Assembly (NCBI RefSeq): GCF_020539525.1
Contig: NZ_JACDXX010000007.1
Coordinates: 62,001 to 126,000 of the forward strand
Length of the DNA: 64,000 nt
Reading direction: 5' to 3'
Source: Pseudogemmobacter faecipullorum
GTDB lineage: Bacteria > Pseudomonadota > Alphaproteobacteria > Rhodobacterales > Rhodobacteraceae
Within the stretch, counting starts at the first letter, position 1. Each line of letters opens with the position of its first letter. The notes below the pieces were generated by a model. That model was not told the DNA's origin and searched no databases. It was given only the letters and a program-made list of their open reading frames with translations. The position numbers and the translations under genes were made by a program. Shown piece by piece: positions 18,221 through 28,800 of the stretch.

Positions 18221-18286
18221 AGAGATCGGGGTATAATCCACGCCGGGGAGGGGCTCAACCACCCCGGCGCAATTGCTCCTTGCTCG

Positions 18287-19357
18287 TTACTCGGCGGCTT
18301 TGATCTTTTCGAGCGCCTTGCCCTCGAGATCCTCAACCCCGGGGCGGATCTGTGCGGCAAAGCGGATTTTGGTGAAATCCTCCGGGGTGAAAGCGGCCTC
18401 GACCGCGCCGCGCACCGCCTCGGGCAGCAGGGCGACCCCATCCGTTACCGCGATGATCGAACCGGTATTGGCGGAAAGCAGCGGCACGATTTCGGGCCGG
18501 TAGGTGAAGTTGATCCATTTATAGGCCGCATCATCAGCCTCGCCCTTCGCCGGCAGGGTAAAAGTATCAATCCAGCCAAGCGCACCCGAAGAGGGGGGCA
18601 CATAGAGAATATCAGGGTTCTGCTCAAACAGTTTGAACGCGGTGGAATCCCAGGTCTCGGCCACCACCACCTCGCCCGAAAGCATCAGCGCCGAGAGATC
18701 ATCCCCGCCCTGCCAATAGGTCTTGAGGTTCTTTTTGCAGGCGATCAGCGTTTCGGTCACATCATCAAGGATGGCCTGATAGGCCGCCAGATCGGAATAG
18801 GCGGCGAAGGGATCATGACCGAGTGCGAAGGCGGTGCCGACGAGGATTGAGCGGCGCAGCCGCATCGAGCTGCGGCCCTTATAGGCCTCATCGCAGAGAT
18901 CGAGCCAGTCTTTCACCCCGGGCGCGGCGCTTTTGTCGATCATCAGCCCGGTGGTGCCCCAGTCGAAAGGCACGGAATAGACCTCGCCGCCGATCGTGGT
19001 ATCGGCTTTGACCTTCTCCAGCAACATCGGGTCGATCCGGGTCAGATCGATCTTAGAGAGATCCATCGGCTTATAGATGCCGAATTCCTCCTGCGCCGCC
19101 TCGACCCGGTTATAGCCCGGCTGGGCCAGATCAAAGCCCGCGCCGCTGGTGGCGCGCAGTTTGGCGATCATCTCTTCATTATTGGAGAGCGTCACCTCGA
19201 CGGTGATATCGGGATATTCGGCCTCAAACAGCGCGATCACCTCATCGGGGGCATAATTGCCCCAGGTCAGCAGGCGCAGGGTTTCCGCTCCGGCGCTGCT
19301 GAGGGTGAGAGCAAGGCCCATGGCAGAGCACAGAAGCAGCGGTCTGTAGCGCATCAT
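18287..19357 (-). CDS. Polyamine-type ABC substrate-binding protein without neighbouring permeases, 356 aa
   Basis: Periplasmic binding protein of the PotD/PotF family: signal peptide MMRYRPLLLCSAMGLALTLSSAGAE, then TLRLLTWGNYAPDEVIALFEAEY, the hallmark start of polyamine-binding proteins, with YSVPFDWGTTGLMIDK and a VVAETWDSTAFKL segment. GGAAGGA precedes the ATG. No ABC permease or ATPase gene is next to it; it may serve the importer at 11.9-16 kb or a distant one. It sits between mnmH and selC, both selenium-related, on the same strand. Confidence 0.85.
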   Translation of the reverse strand: MMRYRPLLLCSAMGLALTLSSAGAETLRLLTWGNYAPDEVIALFEAEYPDITVEVTLSNNEEMIAKLRATSGAGFDLAQPGYNRVEAAQEEFGIYKPMDLSKIDLTRIDPMLLEKVKADTTIGGEVYSVPFDWGTTGLMIDKSAAPGVKDWLDLCDEAYKGRSSMRLRRSILVGTAFALGHDPFAAYSDLAAYQAILDDVTETLIACKKNLKTYWQGGDDLSALMLSGEVVVAETWDSTAFKLFEQNPDILYVPPSSGALGWIDTFTLPAKGEADDAAYKWINFTYRPEIVPLLSANTGSIIAVTDGVALLPEAVRGAVEAAFTPEDFTKIRFAAQIRPGVEDLEGKALEKIKAAE

Positions 19358-19480
19358 TCATTCCTTCCCATTGGTCTTATCCGGCTTTTTTAAGCCATGG
19401 GAGGGGAGGGAGCGGCGCAGGCGCAAGGGCCATTGTGAAAAGGCCAGATGGCCACTTGCGGCGGGTGAAAACCAACGCCA

Positions 19481-19515
19481 GAGCTGGGAGCTGGGAGCTG
19501 GGAGCTGGGAGCTGG
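19481..19515. repeat. Tandem heptanucleotide repeat, five perfect copies
   Basis: Five exact consecutive copies of GAGCTGG, beginning at 19481, in the intergenic region 22 bp beyond the 3' end of selC. No coding sequence covers it. Copy number could vary by replication slippage. Confidence 0.9.
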
Positions 19516-19536
19516 GGAACGGGTTGCGGCGAAAGC

Positions 19537-19632
19537 TGGCGGAGGGGAGTGGGAGTCGAACCCACCCGGGACAGGCTCGCTGCCCCAACCGGTTTTGAAG
19601 ACCAGCCGCCCCACCGGGGACGATTCCCTTCC
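19537..19632 (-). tRNA. selC: tRNA-Sec (UCA anticodon), selC
   Basis: A 96-nt gene on the minus strand with all marks of bacterial selenocysteine tRNA: 5' GGAAGGGA, the long D-stem region CCCCGGTGGGG, anticodon loop CTTCAAA with anticodon TCA, a long variable arm (GGGGCAG...CTGTCCC), T-arm GTGGG-TTCGACT-CCCAC, and an encoded GCCA end. The 8-bp acceptor stem has one A-C mismatch at its fourth pair. It is co-directional with and 130 nt downstream of selB, so it may be transcribed from the fdh-sel unit. It is charged with serine and converted to Sec by SelA. Confidence 0.96.
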
Positions 19633-19762
19633 GTACTCCCCTGGCTGCCATGGCGGGTGCCGGGCGCGGGGCTGAGCATATCTGCGGCCCTGTCAGGCCT
19701 GGTTCGTTTCAGGCCTGATCCTTTTCAGCCGTGGTCCTTCTCTGGCCCTGTCATCCGCCTGT

Positions 19763-21685
19763 TCAGTCGAACAGATCGGCGCGGTGCGGATTGAGACGGC
19801 GCAGATCGCCCCGCCGCAAAGTCAGCCCCAGCCTGTCAAAGAAATCAAGAATTTCAATCGCTACCTTGCGTCCATTCTGCACCTGATCGCGGAACAGGGC
19901 GGCGGTGAACCAGCCATCTGCGGCCCCGGCGCCAAGTTGGCGGATGATCGCGGCCATTTCGCGTGTCACCTCGCGGGCGAAGAAATGGTCATGGGCGATC
20001 TGATCGGTGCGGCCCAGCTTCTGACTGTGTCTGAGCACCCGCCGGACATCTTTCTCATCAATGCCGAATTCAGTGGCAAAGTCGCGCACCCGGGGCGGGC
20101 GGAATTTCATCTCGCCGGTCAGAGCCGGGAAGATGCGGGCCAGCAGCGCCTCTTCCTCGGGCGAGAGTTTCACCGCATGGCCGGGCAGGCGCAGGAAGGC
20201 GCCGTCGGGCACCACCCGGCCTGCGCCCGCCTCCTCGCGCAGGAAGGCGAGGAAGGGTTCTTTGGGCAGGCGCGGGGTCAGGGCAAGACGCAGCCGCTCG
20301 CGGCCAAGCCCGGCCAGATCGGGGTTCTCGGCGTGAAAAGCCGTGAGGGTTTCCCCCAGGCCCTGGCGCAGGCTGTTCAGATGGGCGGGCGAGAGCGCCA
20401 GAGTATCGCTCAGCTGCGCGCCTGCGGCCTGCAGCAGGCCTGGCCCCTGCTCCGGGGCAAGGGCGCGGTCGCGTAAAAACAACGCCAGGTCAACCGGGGC
20501 CTCGGCCAGCAGCTGGCGCAGGGCGCGGGCCGGGTCGGCTGCGCGCGCCGCCCGTAACAGCGCCAGCCGCGCCGGCGTCGAGCGTTTGCGCGAAGGCGCG
20601 CGCAGGTCGAGAAAATACCCGCCGCCGATCGAGCGGCTCGAGGAGGTATCGCGCAGGATAAAGCGGTCAAGCGCTGCCGTGGCAATCGGATGTTCGAGCA
20701 CCAGCTGCACCAGCCCGGTCTCGCCCGGGTTCAGGCTGCCTTTGAGCGGCACCAGCCGGGCGGGCACCTCGGCGGACTGGCTGTGCAGATGCACCGGGAA
20801 CCAGGCGGTAACCGGTTTTGCCTCGCTGGCCAGCAGGGTCATCTCGGCGTCAATGCGCTGGGCCGGGGCATGCAGCTGCGGGGCGAGGATCATATCGCCG
20901 CGCCGCACCGCCTCTTTGCTGACACCGTCACCGGCAAGGTTCAGCGCGCAGCGCTGCCCGGCAAAGCCTTCCTCAGCCTTTGCATTCTGCGCATGAATGC
21001 CGCGCACCCGGGCGGGCAGGCCGAGCGGCGAGATGATCACCTGATCGCCGGTCCGGACCCGTCCTGACAGCAGGGTGCCGGTGACCACTGTGCCCGCGCC
21101 GCCAATGGTAAAGCTGCGATCCACCGCAAGGCGCATTGGCCCCTCGCTCTGGCGGGCATGGGTCCGGGCCTCGGCCCGGGCCAGCGCCGCGCGCAGCTCA
21201 GCGAGGCCGGCGCCGCTCAGGGCCGAGACCGGGAAGACCGGGGCCTGATCCAGACCGCTGCCCTGCAGCAGGGCGCGGATCTCAGCCTCGGCGGCGGCCA
21301 GCTGTTCGGGCGTGGCGAGGTCGGATTTGCTCAGCGCCACCGCGCCGCGCGTCAGGCCCAGCAGCGACAGGATTGCCAGATGCTCGCGGGTCTGCGGCAT
21401 GACGCCATCATCCGCCGCCACCACCAGCAGGGCGAAATCAATGCCGCCCGCACCCGCAAGCATGGTGCGGATCAGCCGTTCATGGCCTGGAACATCGACA
21501 AAGCCGGTGATCCGGCCCGAAGCCGCGCCGCTCACCGGATCGCCCAGATCGGCATAGGCAAAGCCGAGATCAATGGTGATGCCACGGGCCTTTTCCTCGG
21601 CCAGGCGGTCGGTATCGGTGCCGGTCAGCGCTTTCACCAAAGCGGATTTGCCGTGGTCGATATGACCGGCGGTGCCGATAATCAT
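19763..21685 (-). CDS. selB: Selenocysteine-specific translation elongation factor SelB, 640 aa
   Basis: GTPase that delivers Sec-tRNA to UGA codons followed by a SECIS hairpin. Seen: G1 [18 protein letters not shown]3 DVPGHE, G4 region SKSDLA; beta-barrel domains II and III; and a long C-terminal half with winged-helix segments ([58 protein letters not shown]) that bind the mRNA hairpin. Slightly longer than E. coli SelB (614 aa). Start overlaps the selA stop by 4 nt. Confidence 0.97.
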   Translation of the reverse strand: MIIGTAGHIDHGKSALVKALTGTDTDRLAEEKARGITIDLGFAYADLGDPVSGAASGRITGFVDVPGHERLIRTMLAGAGGIDFALLVVAADDGVMPQTREHLAILSLLGLTRGAVALSKSDLATPEQLAAAEAEIRALLQGSGLDQAPVFPVSALSGAGLAELRAALARAEARTHARQSEGPMRLAVDRSFTIGGAGTVVTGTLLSGRVRTGDQVIISPLGLPARVRGIHAQNAKAEEGFAGQRCALNLAGDGVSKEAVRRGDMILAPQLHAPAQRIDAEMTLLASEAKPVTAWFPVHLHSQSAEVPARLVPLKGSLNPGETGLVQLVLEHPIATAALDRFILRDTSSSRSIGGGYFLDLRAPSRKRSTPARLALLRAARAADPARALRQLLAEAPVDLALFLRDRALAPEQGPGLLQAAGAQLSDTLALSPAHLNSLRQGLGETLTAFHAENPDLAGLGRERLRLALTPRLPKEPFLAFLREEAGAGRVVPDGAFLRLPGHAVKLSPEEEALLARIFPALTGEMKFRPPRVRDFATEFGIDEKDVRRVLRHSQKLGRTDQIAHDHFFAREVTREMAAIIRQLGAGAADGWFTAALFRDQVQNGRKVAIEILDFFDRLGLTLRRGDLRRLNPHRADLFD

Positions 21686-23100
21686 GGGGCGGATCTGCCT
21701 CCGCTCAGGGCTCCGCCGAGGGCCGTAAGCAGCCTGGCCTCGTCATGCAGCGTGCGCAGATCGAGGATCAGCGCCCCGTCGCGGATATGGCCCAGCACCG
21801 GCAGCGGCAAAGCGCGCAGCCTGGCGGCCAGCCGCTCGGGCGCATCGCCGCCCTGGCCGGTCAGCCGCAATCCCGCCGAGGGGATGGTATCGACCGGCAG
21901 CGCGCCCGAGCCGATCTGGCTGCTGGTCAGGCAGGGGGCGGCGGCAAAGCCGAGGGGCTGCAGCAGGGCATCGACCCGGGGCGCAAGGCTTTGCGCCATG
22001 GCGGCAATCCTGGCCTGGGGCCGGGCGAGATCGCGCAAAGTCGGCAGGTGCTCGGCCAGCCGGTCGGGATCGCGGTAGAGCCGCAGGGTCGCCTCCAGCG
22101 CGGCAATGCGGATCTTATCGAGCCGGAGCGCGCGTTTCATCGGGTTTTTATTGATCCGGGCGATCAGATCCCGGCGCCCGACGATAAAGCCCGCCTGGGG
22201 GCCGCCGAGCAGTTTATCGCCCGAAAAGGTCACCAGATCCGCGCCTTCGGCCACGGCCTCGGCGACGGTCGGCTCTCGCCGCAGGCCGAAATGCGACAGA
22301 TCGCTCAGCGAGCCTGCGCCGAGATCATTGAGCAAAGGCACACGCGCGGCCTGGGCGATGCGCGCCAGATCGGCGGCCCCGACTTCGGCGGTAAAGCCCT
22401 CGATACGGTAATTCGAGGTATGCACCTTCATGATGACCCCGGTCTGCGGGGTGATCGCGCTCTCATAATCGCGCAGCCAGGTGCGGTTGGTGGTGCCGAC
22501 CTCAACCAGCCTGGCCCCGGCGCGGGCCATGATATCGGGCATGCGGAAGGCGCCGCCGATCTCGATCAGCTCGCCGCGTGAGACGATGGCCTCGCGGGTC
22601 TGGCAATCGGGGCCGCCGGCGAGGGTGTTCAGCGCGATCAGCACGGCCGCGGCATTATTATTGACGATGGTCGCATCCTCGGCGCCGGTCAGTTCGGTCA
22701 GCAGGGTGCGCAGCGGATCATCGCGCTGGCCGCGCCCGCCGGTCTCCAGATCAAATTCCAGCGCCAGAGGGCTGGTCATGGCAATCACCGCGGCCCGCAC
22801 CGCCGCATCGGCAAGGATGGCGCGGCCTAGATTGGTATGCAGCACGGTGCCGGTGAGGTTCAGCATCGGCCGGAGCCGGGTCTGATCGCGCGCCGCCAGA
22901 TCAGCGGCAATCAGCGCGGGCAGGGTGGCGGCCAGGCGCGCTCCGTCTTCGCCGGCGCGGATCGCATCGCGCATTTCATCGAGGCGGGCGCGTAAAGCCT
23001 CACGCACGCCCTTACGGCCATGCCGGGCGATCAGCGCCTGGCCCTCATCCGAGAGCAGAACCTGATCGACCGAAGGCAGGGCTCTAAATCCCTCCATCAA
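21682..23100 (-). CDS. selA: L-seryl-tRNA(Sec) selenium transferase SelA, 472 aa
   Basis: PLP enzyme converting Ser-tRNA-Sec to Sec-tRNA-Sec with selenophosphate. The PLP lysine is Lys296 in VTFSGDKLLGGPQAGF, matching E. coli Lys295. NLTGTVLHTNLGRA and EFDLETGGRGQRDD are strongly conserved in the family. The start overlaps fdhE by 4 nt and the stop overlaps selB by 4 nt, so formate dehydrogenase maturation and Sec synthesis are translationally coupled. Confidence 0.97.
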   Translation of the reverse strand: MMEGFRALPSVDQVLLSDEGQALIARHGRKGVREALRARLDEMRDAIRAGEDGARLAATLPALIAADLAARDQTRLRPMLNLTGTVLHTNLGRAILADAAVRAAVIAMTSPLALEFDLETGGRGQRDDPLRTLLTELTGAEDATIVNNNAAAVLIALNTLAGGPDCQTREAIVSRGELIEIGGAFRMPDIMARAGARLVEVGTTNRTWLRDYESAITPQTGVIMKVHTSNYRIEGFTAEVGAADLARIAQAARVPLLNDLGAGSLSDLSHFGLRREPTVAEAVAEGADLVTFSGDKLLGGPQAGFIVGRRDLIARINKNPMKRALRLDKIRIAALEATLRLYRDPDRLAEHLPTLRDLARPQARIAAMAQSLAPRVDALLQPLGFAAAPCLTSSQIGSGALPVDTIPSAGLRLTGQGGDAPERLAARLRALPLPVLGHIRDGALILDLRTLHDEARLLTALGGALSGGRSAP

Positions 23101-24008
23101 TAACCCATCATATAGGGGTTATAGCCGCCGCGTTTCAGACTGGTGCTCTGCATCATCATATCAAGACCAATACTGCCAACATCATCGGCCACCGCGTCAA
23201 GAGAAGGGTTCTTTTCCTGGTAGAAGATCTTCACCCAGGAAGAGCAGTCCCGGCAGCATTCCGCTTTCACCGTCGCCTCGGTGGTCTCGGCGGAGCGGTA
23301 GCTCAGCCCCTGATTGCCGCCACAGCACAGGCAATGGATGCGCACCTCATTCCAGCGCGTGCCGCAGCTCATACAGACGGCATAGCGGATATTCTCAATC
23401 CCGGGCGCCGAGGTGACCAGCGAGGAAACCGGACGGCCACCGCAGCAGGGGCAGGCGGCATTGCCGACCTTCTGCATTCCCGCCGGATCAAGCGCAGCGG
23501 CGATGCGCGCCAGCCAGATCTGCACCGCTGCCGCAACAAACAGATGCGGCGCGGCGCTGTCGTCGGGGATGGTGTCGGCAAGCACATTTTGCAGCAGCCA
23601 GTCGCGGTCTGCCGCATCGGCGGTGGTGACCGCCTGCAGGGCGAGCCGGGCGGCTTCGGGCATTTCCAGACCGGCGGCCTCAGAACAGAGCCGTTCCAGC
23701 AGCTGGTGCAGCCCCGGGCTGCGGGCCAGGGCGGCGCGGTCGATCAGCGGCATGGCTGCGGCTTTCGCCCGGGCCAGGGCCGCAGCCTCCGGCGTATCGG
23801 GCGCAGGCTCAGAGAGGCAAAGCCGCGCCTGCAGCCGCGACAGATCGGCGAGAAAGCGCAGATAGGGGGCGAGGGTATTGCTCTGGGCGAGGAAGCTGAA
23901 ACGTGCGGCCCGGCTGGTGAACAGTTTCACCGGCTCGGGCAGAAAAACAAACGGCGCCTCAGGGACGCCGCCGATCATTGAGGGGTCGGGCTGAATGTCA
24001 TTGCTCAT
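23097..24008 (-). CDS. fdhE: Formate dehydrogenase accessory protein FdhE, 303 aa
   Basis: Cytoplasmic rubredoxin-like protein needed for maturation of membrane-bound formate dehydrogenases. Metal-binding Cys pairs are visible in CPCCGGRPVSSLV, YAVCMSCGTRWNEV, IHCLCCGGNQG and ECCRDCSSW, followed by the conserved VADDVGSIGLDMMM-type end. Length matches E. coli FdhE (309 aa). It lies 104 nt after the cytochrome subunit gene, with a hairpin in the gap, and overlaps selA by 4 nt. Confidence 0.96.
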   Translation of the reverse strand: MSNDIQPDPSMIGGVPEAPFVFLPEPVKLFTSRAARFSFLAQSNTLAPYLRFLADLSRLQARLCLSEPAPDTPEAAALARAKAAAMPLIDRAALARSPGLHQLLERLCSEAAGLEMPEAARLALQAVTTADAADRDWLLQNVLADTIPDDSAAPHLFVAAAVQIWLARIAAALDPAGMQKVGNAACPCCGGRPVSSLVTSAPGIENIRYAVCMSCGTRWNEVRIHCLCCGGNQGLSYRSAETTEATVKAECCRDCSSWVKIFYQEKNPSLDAVADDVGSIGLDMMMQSTSLKRGGYNPYMMGY

Positions 24009-24061
24009 GCTGAGCCTCCGCGGCGGTAGCAGGGCGCGCCCGGAGCGCGGGCAGCCTCAGG

Positions 24062-24088
24062 AAAAGGCCCCGGCAAAATCGCTGCCGG
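24062..24088 (-). terminator. Hairpin with short T-run between fdhI and fdhE
   Basis: CCGGCA (24070-24075) pairs with TGCCGG (24083-24088) around a 7-nt loop; on the minus strand it is followed by GGCC and TTTT. Looks like a weak terminator or attenuator that would make fdhE-selA-selB expression lower than fdhGBI. Confidence 0.45.
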
Positions 24089-24112
24089 AGCCCATGGGTC
24101 AGGGGGCGGGGC

Positions 24113-24814
24113 TCAATTGCCGGCCCGGTCGCTCCGGCTGGCCAGTTCGCGCAGCCATTTGCGGTGGTGGCGGAAGGCCCAGCCGCCGGTGACCGAGCCG
24201 GTGGTCATGGCTCGCAGCGTGCCCCGGGTCCAGATCGCCGCATAGACATGCAGGATGAAGATCAGGATGATGCCCACCGCCGACAGGGCATGGATCAGCA
24301 CCGCAATGCGCCGGGCCGGGATCGTGGCCGCCCAGGGGGCGTAATCCTGCCAGAGTACCACCTGCGCCTCCCAGATCATGAAGCCGGTGAGGATCAGCAC
24401 CAGGATCAGCACCGTCATCGCCCAGAACACGAACTTCTGCCCGGCATTATATTTGCCAAGCTCGGGAAGCCGCTCTTCATGGCCTGCCACCACATCGCCG
24501 ATCCGGGCCATCCAGGTGGCATCCTCACGGCGTGGCAGGTTCAGTTTCCACATCTGCAAAAACAGCAGCACGAAGCTGAAAAACAGCACAATGCCGGTCA
24601 CCGGATGCAGCCAGCGCGCCACCTGTCCGCCGCCAAACAGGCCGGTCAGCGGATAGAGCGCGGGGTGGAAAAAGGCGAGGCCGGTCAGGATCAGCACGAT
24701 CATGCACAGAGCGGTCACCCAGTGGTTCAGCCGGGTGAAGCCGCGGTAACGGCTGACGGTTACGGGTCTGGCGCTTTCGATGTGATCGCCGGGGGCAGAG
24801 AATTTACGCTGCAT
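24113..24814 (-). CDS. fdhI: Formate dehydrogenase cytochrome b556 (gamma) subunit, 233 aa
   Basis: Membrane di-heme subunit passing electrons from the Fe-S subunit to quinone. Four transmembrane helices are visible (HWVTALCMIVLILTGLAFF; IVLFFSFVLLFLQMWKL; FVFWAMTVLILVLILTGFMI; HALSAVGIILIFILHVYAAI) with helix-borne His candidates for heme, as in FdnI/FdoI. The ATG overlaps the fdhB stop (ATGA). Ends with a longer C-terminal tail than E. coli FdoI. Confidence 0.94.
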   Translation of the reverse strand: MQRKFSAPGDHIESARPVTVSRYRGFTRLNHWVTALCMIVLILTGLAFFHPALYPLTGLFGGGQVARWLHPVTGIVLFFSFVLLFLQMWKLNLPRREDATWMARIGDVVAGHEERLPELGKYNAGQKFVFWAMTVLILVLILTGFMIWEAQVVLWQDYAPWAATIPARRIAVLIHALSAVGIILIFILHVYAAIWTRGTLRAMTTGSVTGGWAFRHHRKWLRELASRSDRAGN

Positions 24815-25812
24815 CAGAGCTGCTCTCCTCTGTCAGTTGCGGGGACGGAACCCTGGCTGTTGACCACCAGGTCTTCAGCCTCCTGTTCCTCTTGCTGCGA
24901 CACATGATTGCCCTTTGAGAGCACGCCATGCAGCACCGCTCCGGCTGCCGCGAGGCCCACTGCCGCAAGACCCACGGTCTTGACATTGCCCTTCCAGCCC
25001 TCGACCACCGCCGAGATCTTCGGATCTGCAGGCAGGCCGGCATAGAGCGCGGGCTTATCGGCGTGATGGAGCACATACATCACATGGGTGCCGCCCACGC
25101 CTGCCGGATCATAGAGCCCGGCATGTTCATAGCCGCGCGATTTCAGATCCTCGATCCGCTCACTGGCCAGTGCGATCTGGCTCTCTTTGGTGCCGAAGGT
25201 GATAGCCTGGGTGGGGCAGGCCTTGGCGCAGGCCGGACCCTGACCAACGGCCACCCGGTCCGAGCAGAGCGTGCATTTCTTCGATACATGCGCGGTTTTT
25301 GAGATCCGCGGAATATCGAAGGGGCAGCCCGAGACACAATAGCCGCAGCCGATGCAATTGGCCGAGACGAAATCCACGATGCCATTGGAATACTGGACAA
25401 TCGCGCCCGGCGCCGGGCAGGCTTTCAGGCAGCCCGGATCCTCGCAATGCATACAGCCATCCTTGCGGATCAGCCATTCGAGATCGCCCTGCGGATTGGT
25501 ATATTCCGAAAACCGCATCAGCGTGTACATATCGGGCGTCAGATCATGTGGGTTATCATAGACCCCCACATTCTCCTCCAGCTCGGGATGGGTGTCATTC
25601 CATTCCACACAGGCGGTCTGACAGGCCTTGCAGCCGATGCATTTCGACACATCGATCAGCTTGGCCACTTTGTCGAGCTGACGCGCCGGTGCGGGCAGGG
25701 CGGCGGTGGCCGATGCCCGGACCACATCGCTGGCCAGGAGGTTTGAGGCCAGCGGCTGGACCGGCGGGTTTGAGGCCGCGGTCAAGGGCTGGGGTGCGGT
25801 TTCACTGGTCAT
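24814..25812 (-). CDS. fdhB: Formate dehydrogenase iron-sulfur (beta) subunit, 332 aa
   Basis: Ferredoxin-type subunit with four [4Fe-4S] sites: [43 protein letters not shown] and [21 protein letters not shown]. Near the C-terminus a single hydrophobic segment ([19 protein letters not shown]) anchors it to the membrane, as in FdnH/FdoH. It transfers electrons from the Mo/W-bis-MGD catalytic subunit to the cytochrome. Overlaps fdhG and fdhI by a few bases. Confidence 0.95.
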   Translation of the reverse strand: MTSETAPQPLTAASNPPVQPLASNLLASDVVRASATAALPAPARQLDKVAKLIDVSKCIGCKACQTACVEWNDTHPELEENVGVYDNPHDLTPDMYTLMRFSEYTNPQGDLEWLIRKDGCMHCEDPGCLKACPAPGAIVQYSNGIVDFVSANCIGCGYCVSGCPFDIPRISKTAHVSKKCTLCSDRVAVGQGPACAKACPTQAITFGTKESQIALASERIEDLKSRGYEHAGLYDPAGVGGTHVMYVLHHADKPALYAGLPADPKISAVVEGWKGNVKTVGLAAVGLAAAGAVLHGVLSKGNHVSQQEEQEAEDLVVNSQGSVPATDRGEQL

Positions 25813-28800
25813 GCCACGCCCTCCGATGCACGCTCAATATTGACGAGATAGGCCTTGAATTCGGGGGTTTCGATATTGGCATCGCCCACGAAAGGCCCCA
25901 GCGTATTCGGGCCAAAGCCCTTGCGCGCAGCGCCCTTAAAGCCCCAGTGCAGCGGAATGCCGATGATATGGACGGGTTTACCGTCGCAGATCAGCGGCCG
26001 GATCCGCCGGGTCACCACGGCTTTGGCCCAGACCTGACCGCGTTTGGACCAGACCCGGACCCGGTCGCCACGGCTGATGCCGCGCTCCTGCGCCAGCTCT
26101 TCGCTGATTTCCACAAAGAACTCGGGCTGGGTCACCGCATTCACGCGGTTATGCTTGGTCCAGTAGTGGAAATGCTCGGTCAGCCGGTAGGATGTGGCAA
26201 CGAAGGGGAATTCCGCGCTGGTGCCCATGCTGGCCAGATCGTCCTCAAACACGCGGGCCACGGGGTTGCCGCGCATCTCAGGGTTCAGCGGATTGGCGAC
26301 GGGGCTTTCAAAGGGCTCCATATGGGTCGGGAAGGGGCCGTCGCGCATCAGCTTGCGGCTGAACAGACGGCTGGTGCCTTCCGGGTTCATGATGAAGGGG
26401 CCGACCTCGCGCGGTTTGGCGGTGACAGCGATATCGGGCACATCTGCCCCCACCCATTTCTCGCCATTCCATTCGATCAGCACCCGGTCCGGATCCCAGG
26501 GCCTGCCGTCCGGATCGCAGGAGGCGCGGTTATAGAGCACGCGCCGGTTGGCCGGCCAGGAGAAGGACCAGTTCTGGAACACCCCCATGCCCGAAGGATC
26601 GGAATTATCACGGCGCGCCATGTTATTTCCGTCTTCGGTAAAGCAGCCGGCATAGATCCAGCAGGCCGAGGAAGTGCTGCCATCATCGCGCAGCTGGCCA
26701 AAGCCCGAGACCTGCCTGCCCGCTTCCAGCACGACTTTCGTCGGGTCGGCCGCGTCATAGAGGGTGGTTATGGCTTTGCCATTCAGCTCGCGCGCCAGTT
26801 CTGCGGCTCTGGGCTCATTGGCATCCTCATAGTCCCAGGCAAGGTTAAGCACCGGTTCGGGGGCCTTGCCGCCCTCGGTTTCATAGAGTTTGCGGATCCG
26901 CAGATAGATCTGCGCCATGATCCAGGTGTCGGTCTTTGCCTCACCCGGCGGGGTGGCCCCGGCCCAGTGCCATTGCAGCCAGCGCCCGGAATTGACCGTC
27001 GCCCCCTCATCCTCGGCAAAACAGGTCGAGGGCAGTTCCAGCACCTCGGTCTGGATCGCGGCAGTATCCACATCATTATGAATGCCGTGATTTTCCCAGA
27101 AAGCCGCGGTTTCGGTCTCGAGCGGGTCCATAGTGACCAGCAGCTTCAGCTTTGACAAAGCCTCGGTCATCTTGCCCCGGTTCGGGAAGGCAAGCAGCGG
27201 GTTGAACCCCTGGCAGAAGTAAATATTCACCTCGCCTTTCTTCATCATGTCGAACATGCGCATCGCGTCATATTGCGCAATGTCGAGCTTCGGCAGCCAG
27301 TCATAGCCCCAGCCGTTCTCAGCTGTCGCCTTGTCGCCCCACAGCGATTTCATGAAAGAAACCATGAACTTGCCGTAGTTCTGCCAATAGCTCATCTGGT
27401 TCGGGCGAAGCGGTTTATTGGCCCGGGTCGACATATAGGTGGTGAAGTCGGTTTCGGTTTCCCGCGGCATCGCCAGATATCCGGGGATCAGGTTCGACAT
27501 CAGGCCGACATCGGTCAGACCCTGGATGTTCGAGTGACCGCGCAGAGCGTTCATCCCGCCCCCCGGAACGCCGATATTGCCCAGAAGCAGCTGCAGCATC
27601 GCCATGCCACGGATGTTCTGCGCGCCTTTGGAATGCTGGGTCCAGCCAAGCGCATACATCGAGGTCATGGTTCTGGTCGGCGAGGCAGTCTCGCCGATCA
27701 TCTCGCAGATTTTCAGGAAGCGATCTTTCGGCGTGCCGCAGACATTCTCAACGAATTCCGGGGTATAGATCGCGACATGTTTCTTCAGCAGCTGCCAGAC
27801 CGTGCGCGGGTTCTGCAGCGTCGGATCCTCGAGTACATAGCCGTCCTCGCCGATCTGATAGTCCCAGCTGGTCTGATCGTAGCTGCGCTTTTCCTCGTCA
27901 TAGCCCGAGAACATGCCGTCCTGCCAGTCGAAGTCATCGCGGACCAGATAGGCGACATTGGTGTAGTTCCGGACATAATCCCACTGGATTTTGTCATTCT
28001 CGATCATCCAGCGGATCGCCCCCATCAGGAAGGCAATATCCGAGCCGGGACGGATCGGCGCATAATAATCAGAGACCGAAGCCGAGCGGTTGTAGCGCGG
28101 ATCGACCACGATCAGCTTGGCACCGCGATGGTGCTTGGCCTCGGTCACCCATTTGAAGCCGCAGGGATGCGCTTCAGCGGCATTGCCGCCCATGATGATC
28201 ACGAGATCGGTATTCTTGATATCGGTCCAGGAGTTCGTCATCGCTCCACGGCCAAAGGTCGGGCCCAAACTGGACACCGTGGGGCCGTGTCAGACGCGCG
28301 CCTGATTGTCGAAACCAACCATGCCGAGCGAACGCACGACCTTCCAGGTCGCCCATGCCGTCTCATTGGTGGTGGCCGAAGCGGCGAGGAAGCCGGTGGT
28401 GGTCAGGCGGTTTACCGTCACTCCATCGGCGTTCTTCTCGATCAGATTCGCATCGCGGTCGTCCTTGACGGCGCGGGCGATCTTATCGAGGGCCTCATCC
28501 CAGGAGATGGGCTCGAATTTATCCGCGCCGGGGCGGCGGATGCGCGGCTGGGTCAGGCGGGTCTCGGCCTTCACATAATCTTTCAGCGCCGAGCCTTTGG
28601 GGCAGAGCGTGCCCTTATTGGTCGGGTGATCGGCATCGCCTTCGACATGGATCAGTTCGGCCTTTTCACCGGCGGCCAGATCCCCTTTGGAATAAAGGAT
28701 AATGCCACAGGCAACCGAGCAATAGGTGCAGATGTTGCGGGTTTCGGTGGTGGTGGCCAGCTTGAAGTCGCGCACCTGAGCCGCGACGGCTGCCTCTGCA

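Noticed and set aside
18197-18367. 16-bp direct repeat GTGCGGCAAAGCGGAT at 18197-18212 and 18352-18367
   Set aside because: One copy lies inside the binding-protein coding region, and no mobile element or attachment-site features surround the pair; could be chance or minor gene conversion.
19558-19640. selC as an integration site for a genomic island
   Set aside because: No integrase gene or direct repeat of the tRNA 3' end was found within the window; flanking genes are ordinary.
25299-27155. 618-codon plus-strand frame across fdhB and fdhG
   Set aside because: Antisense shadow of conserved Fe-S and molybdopterin subunits; no recognisable domain.
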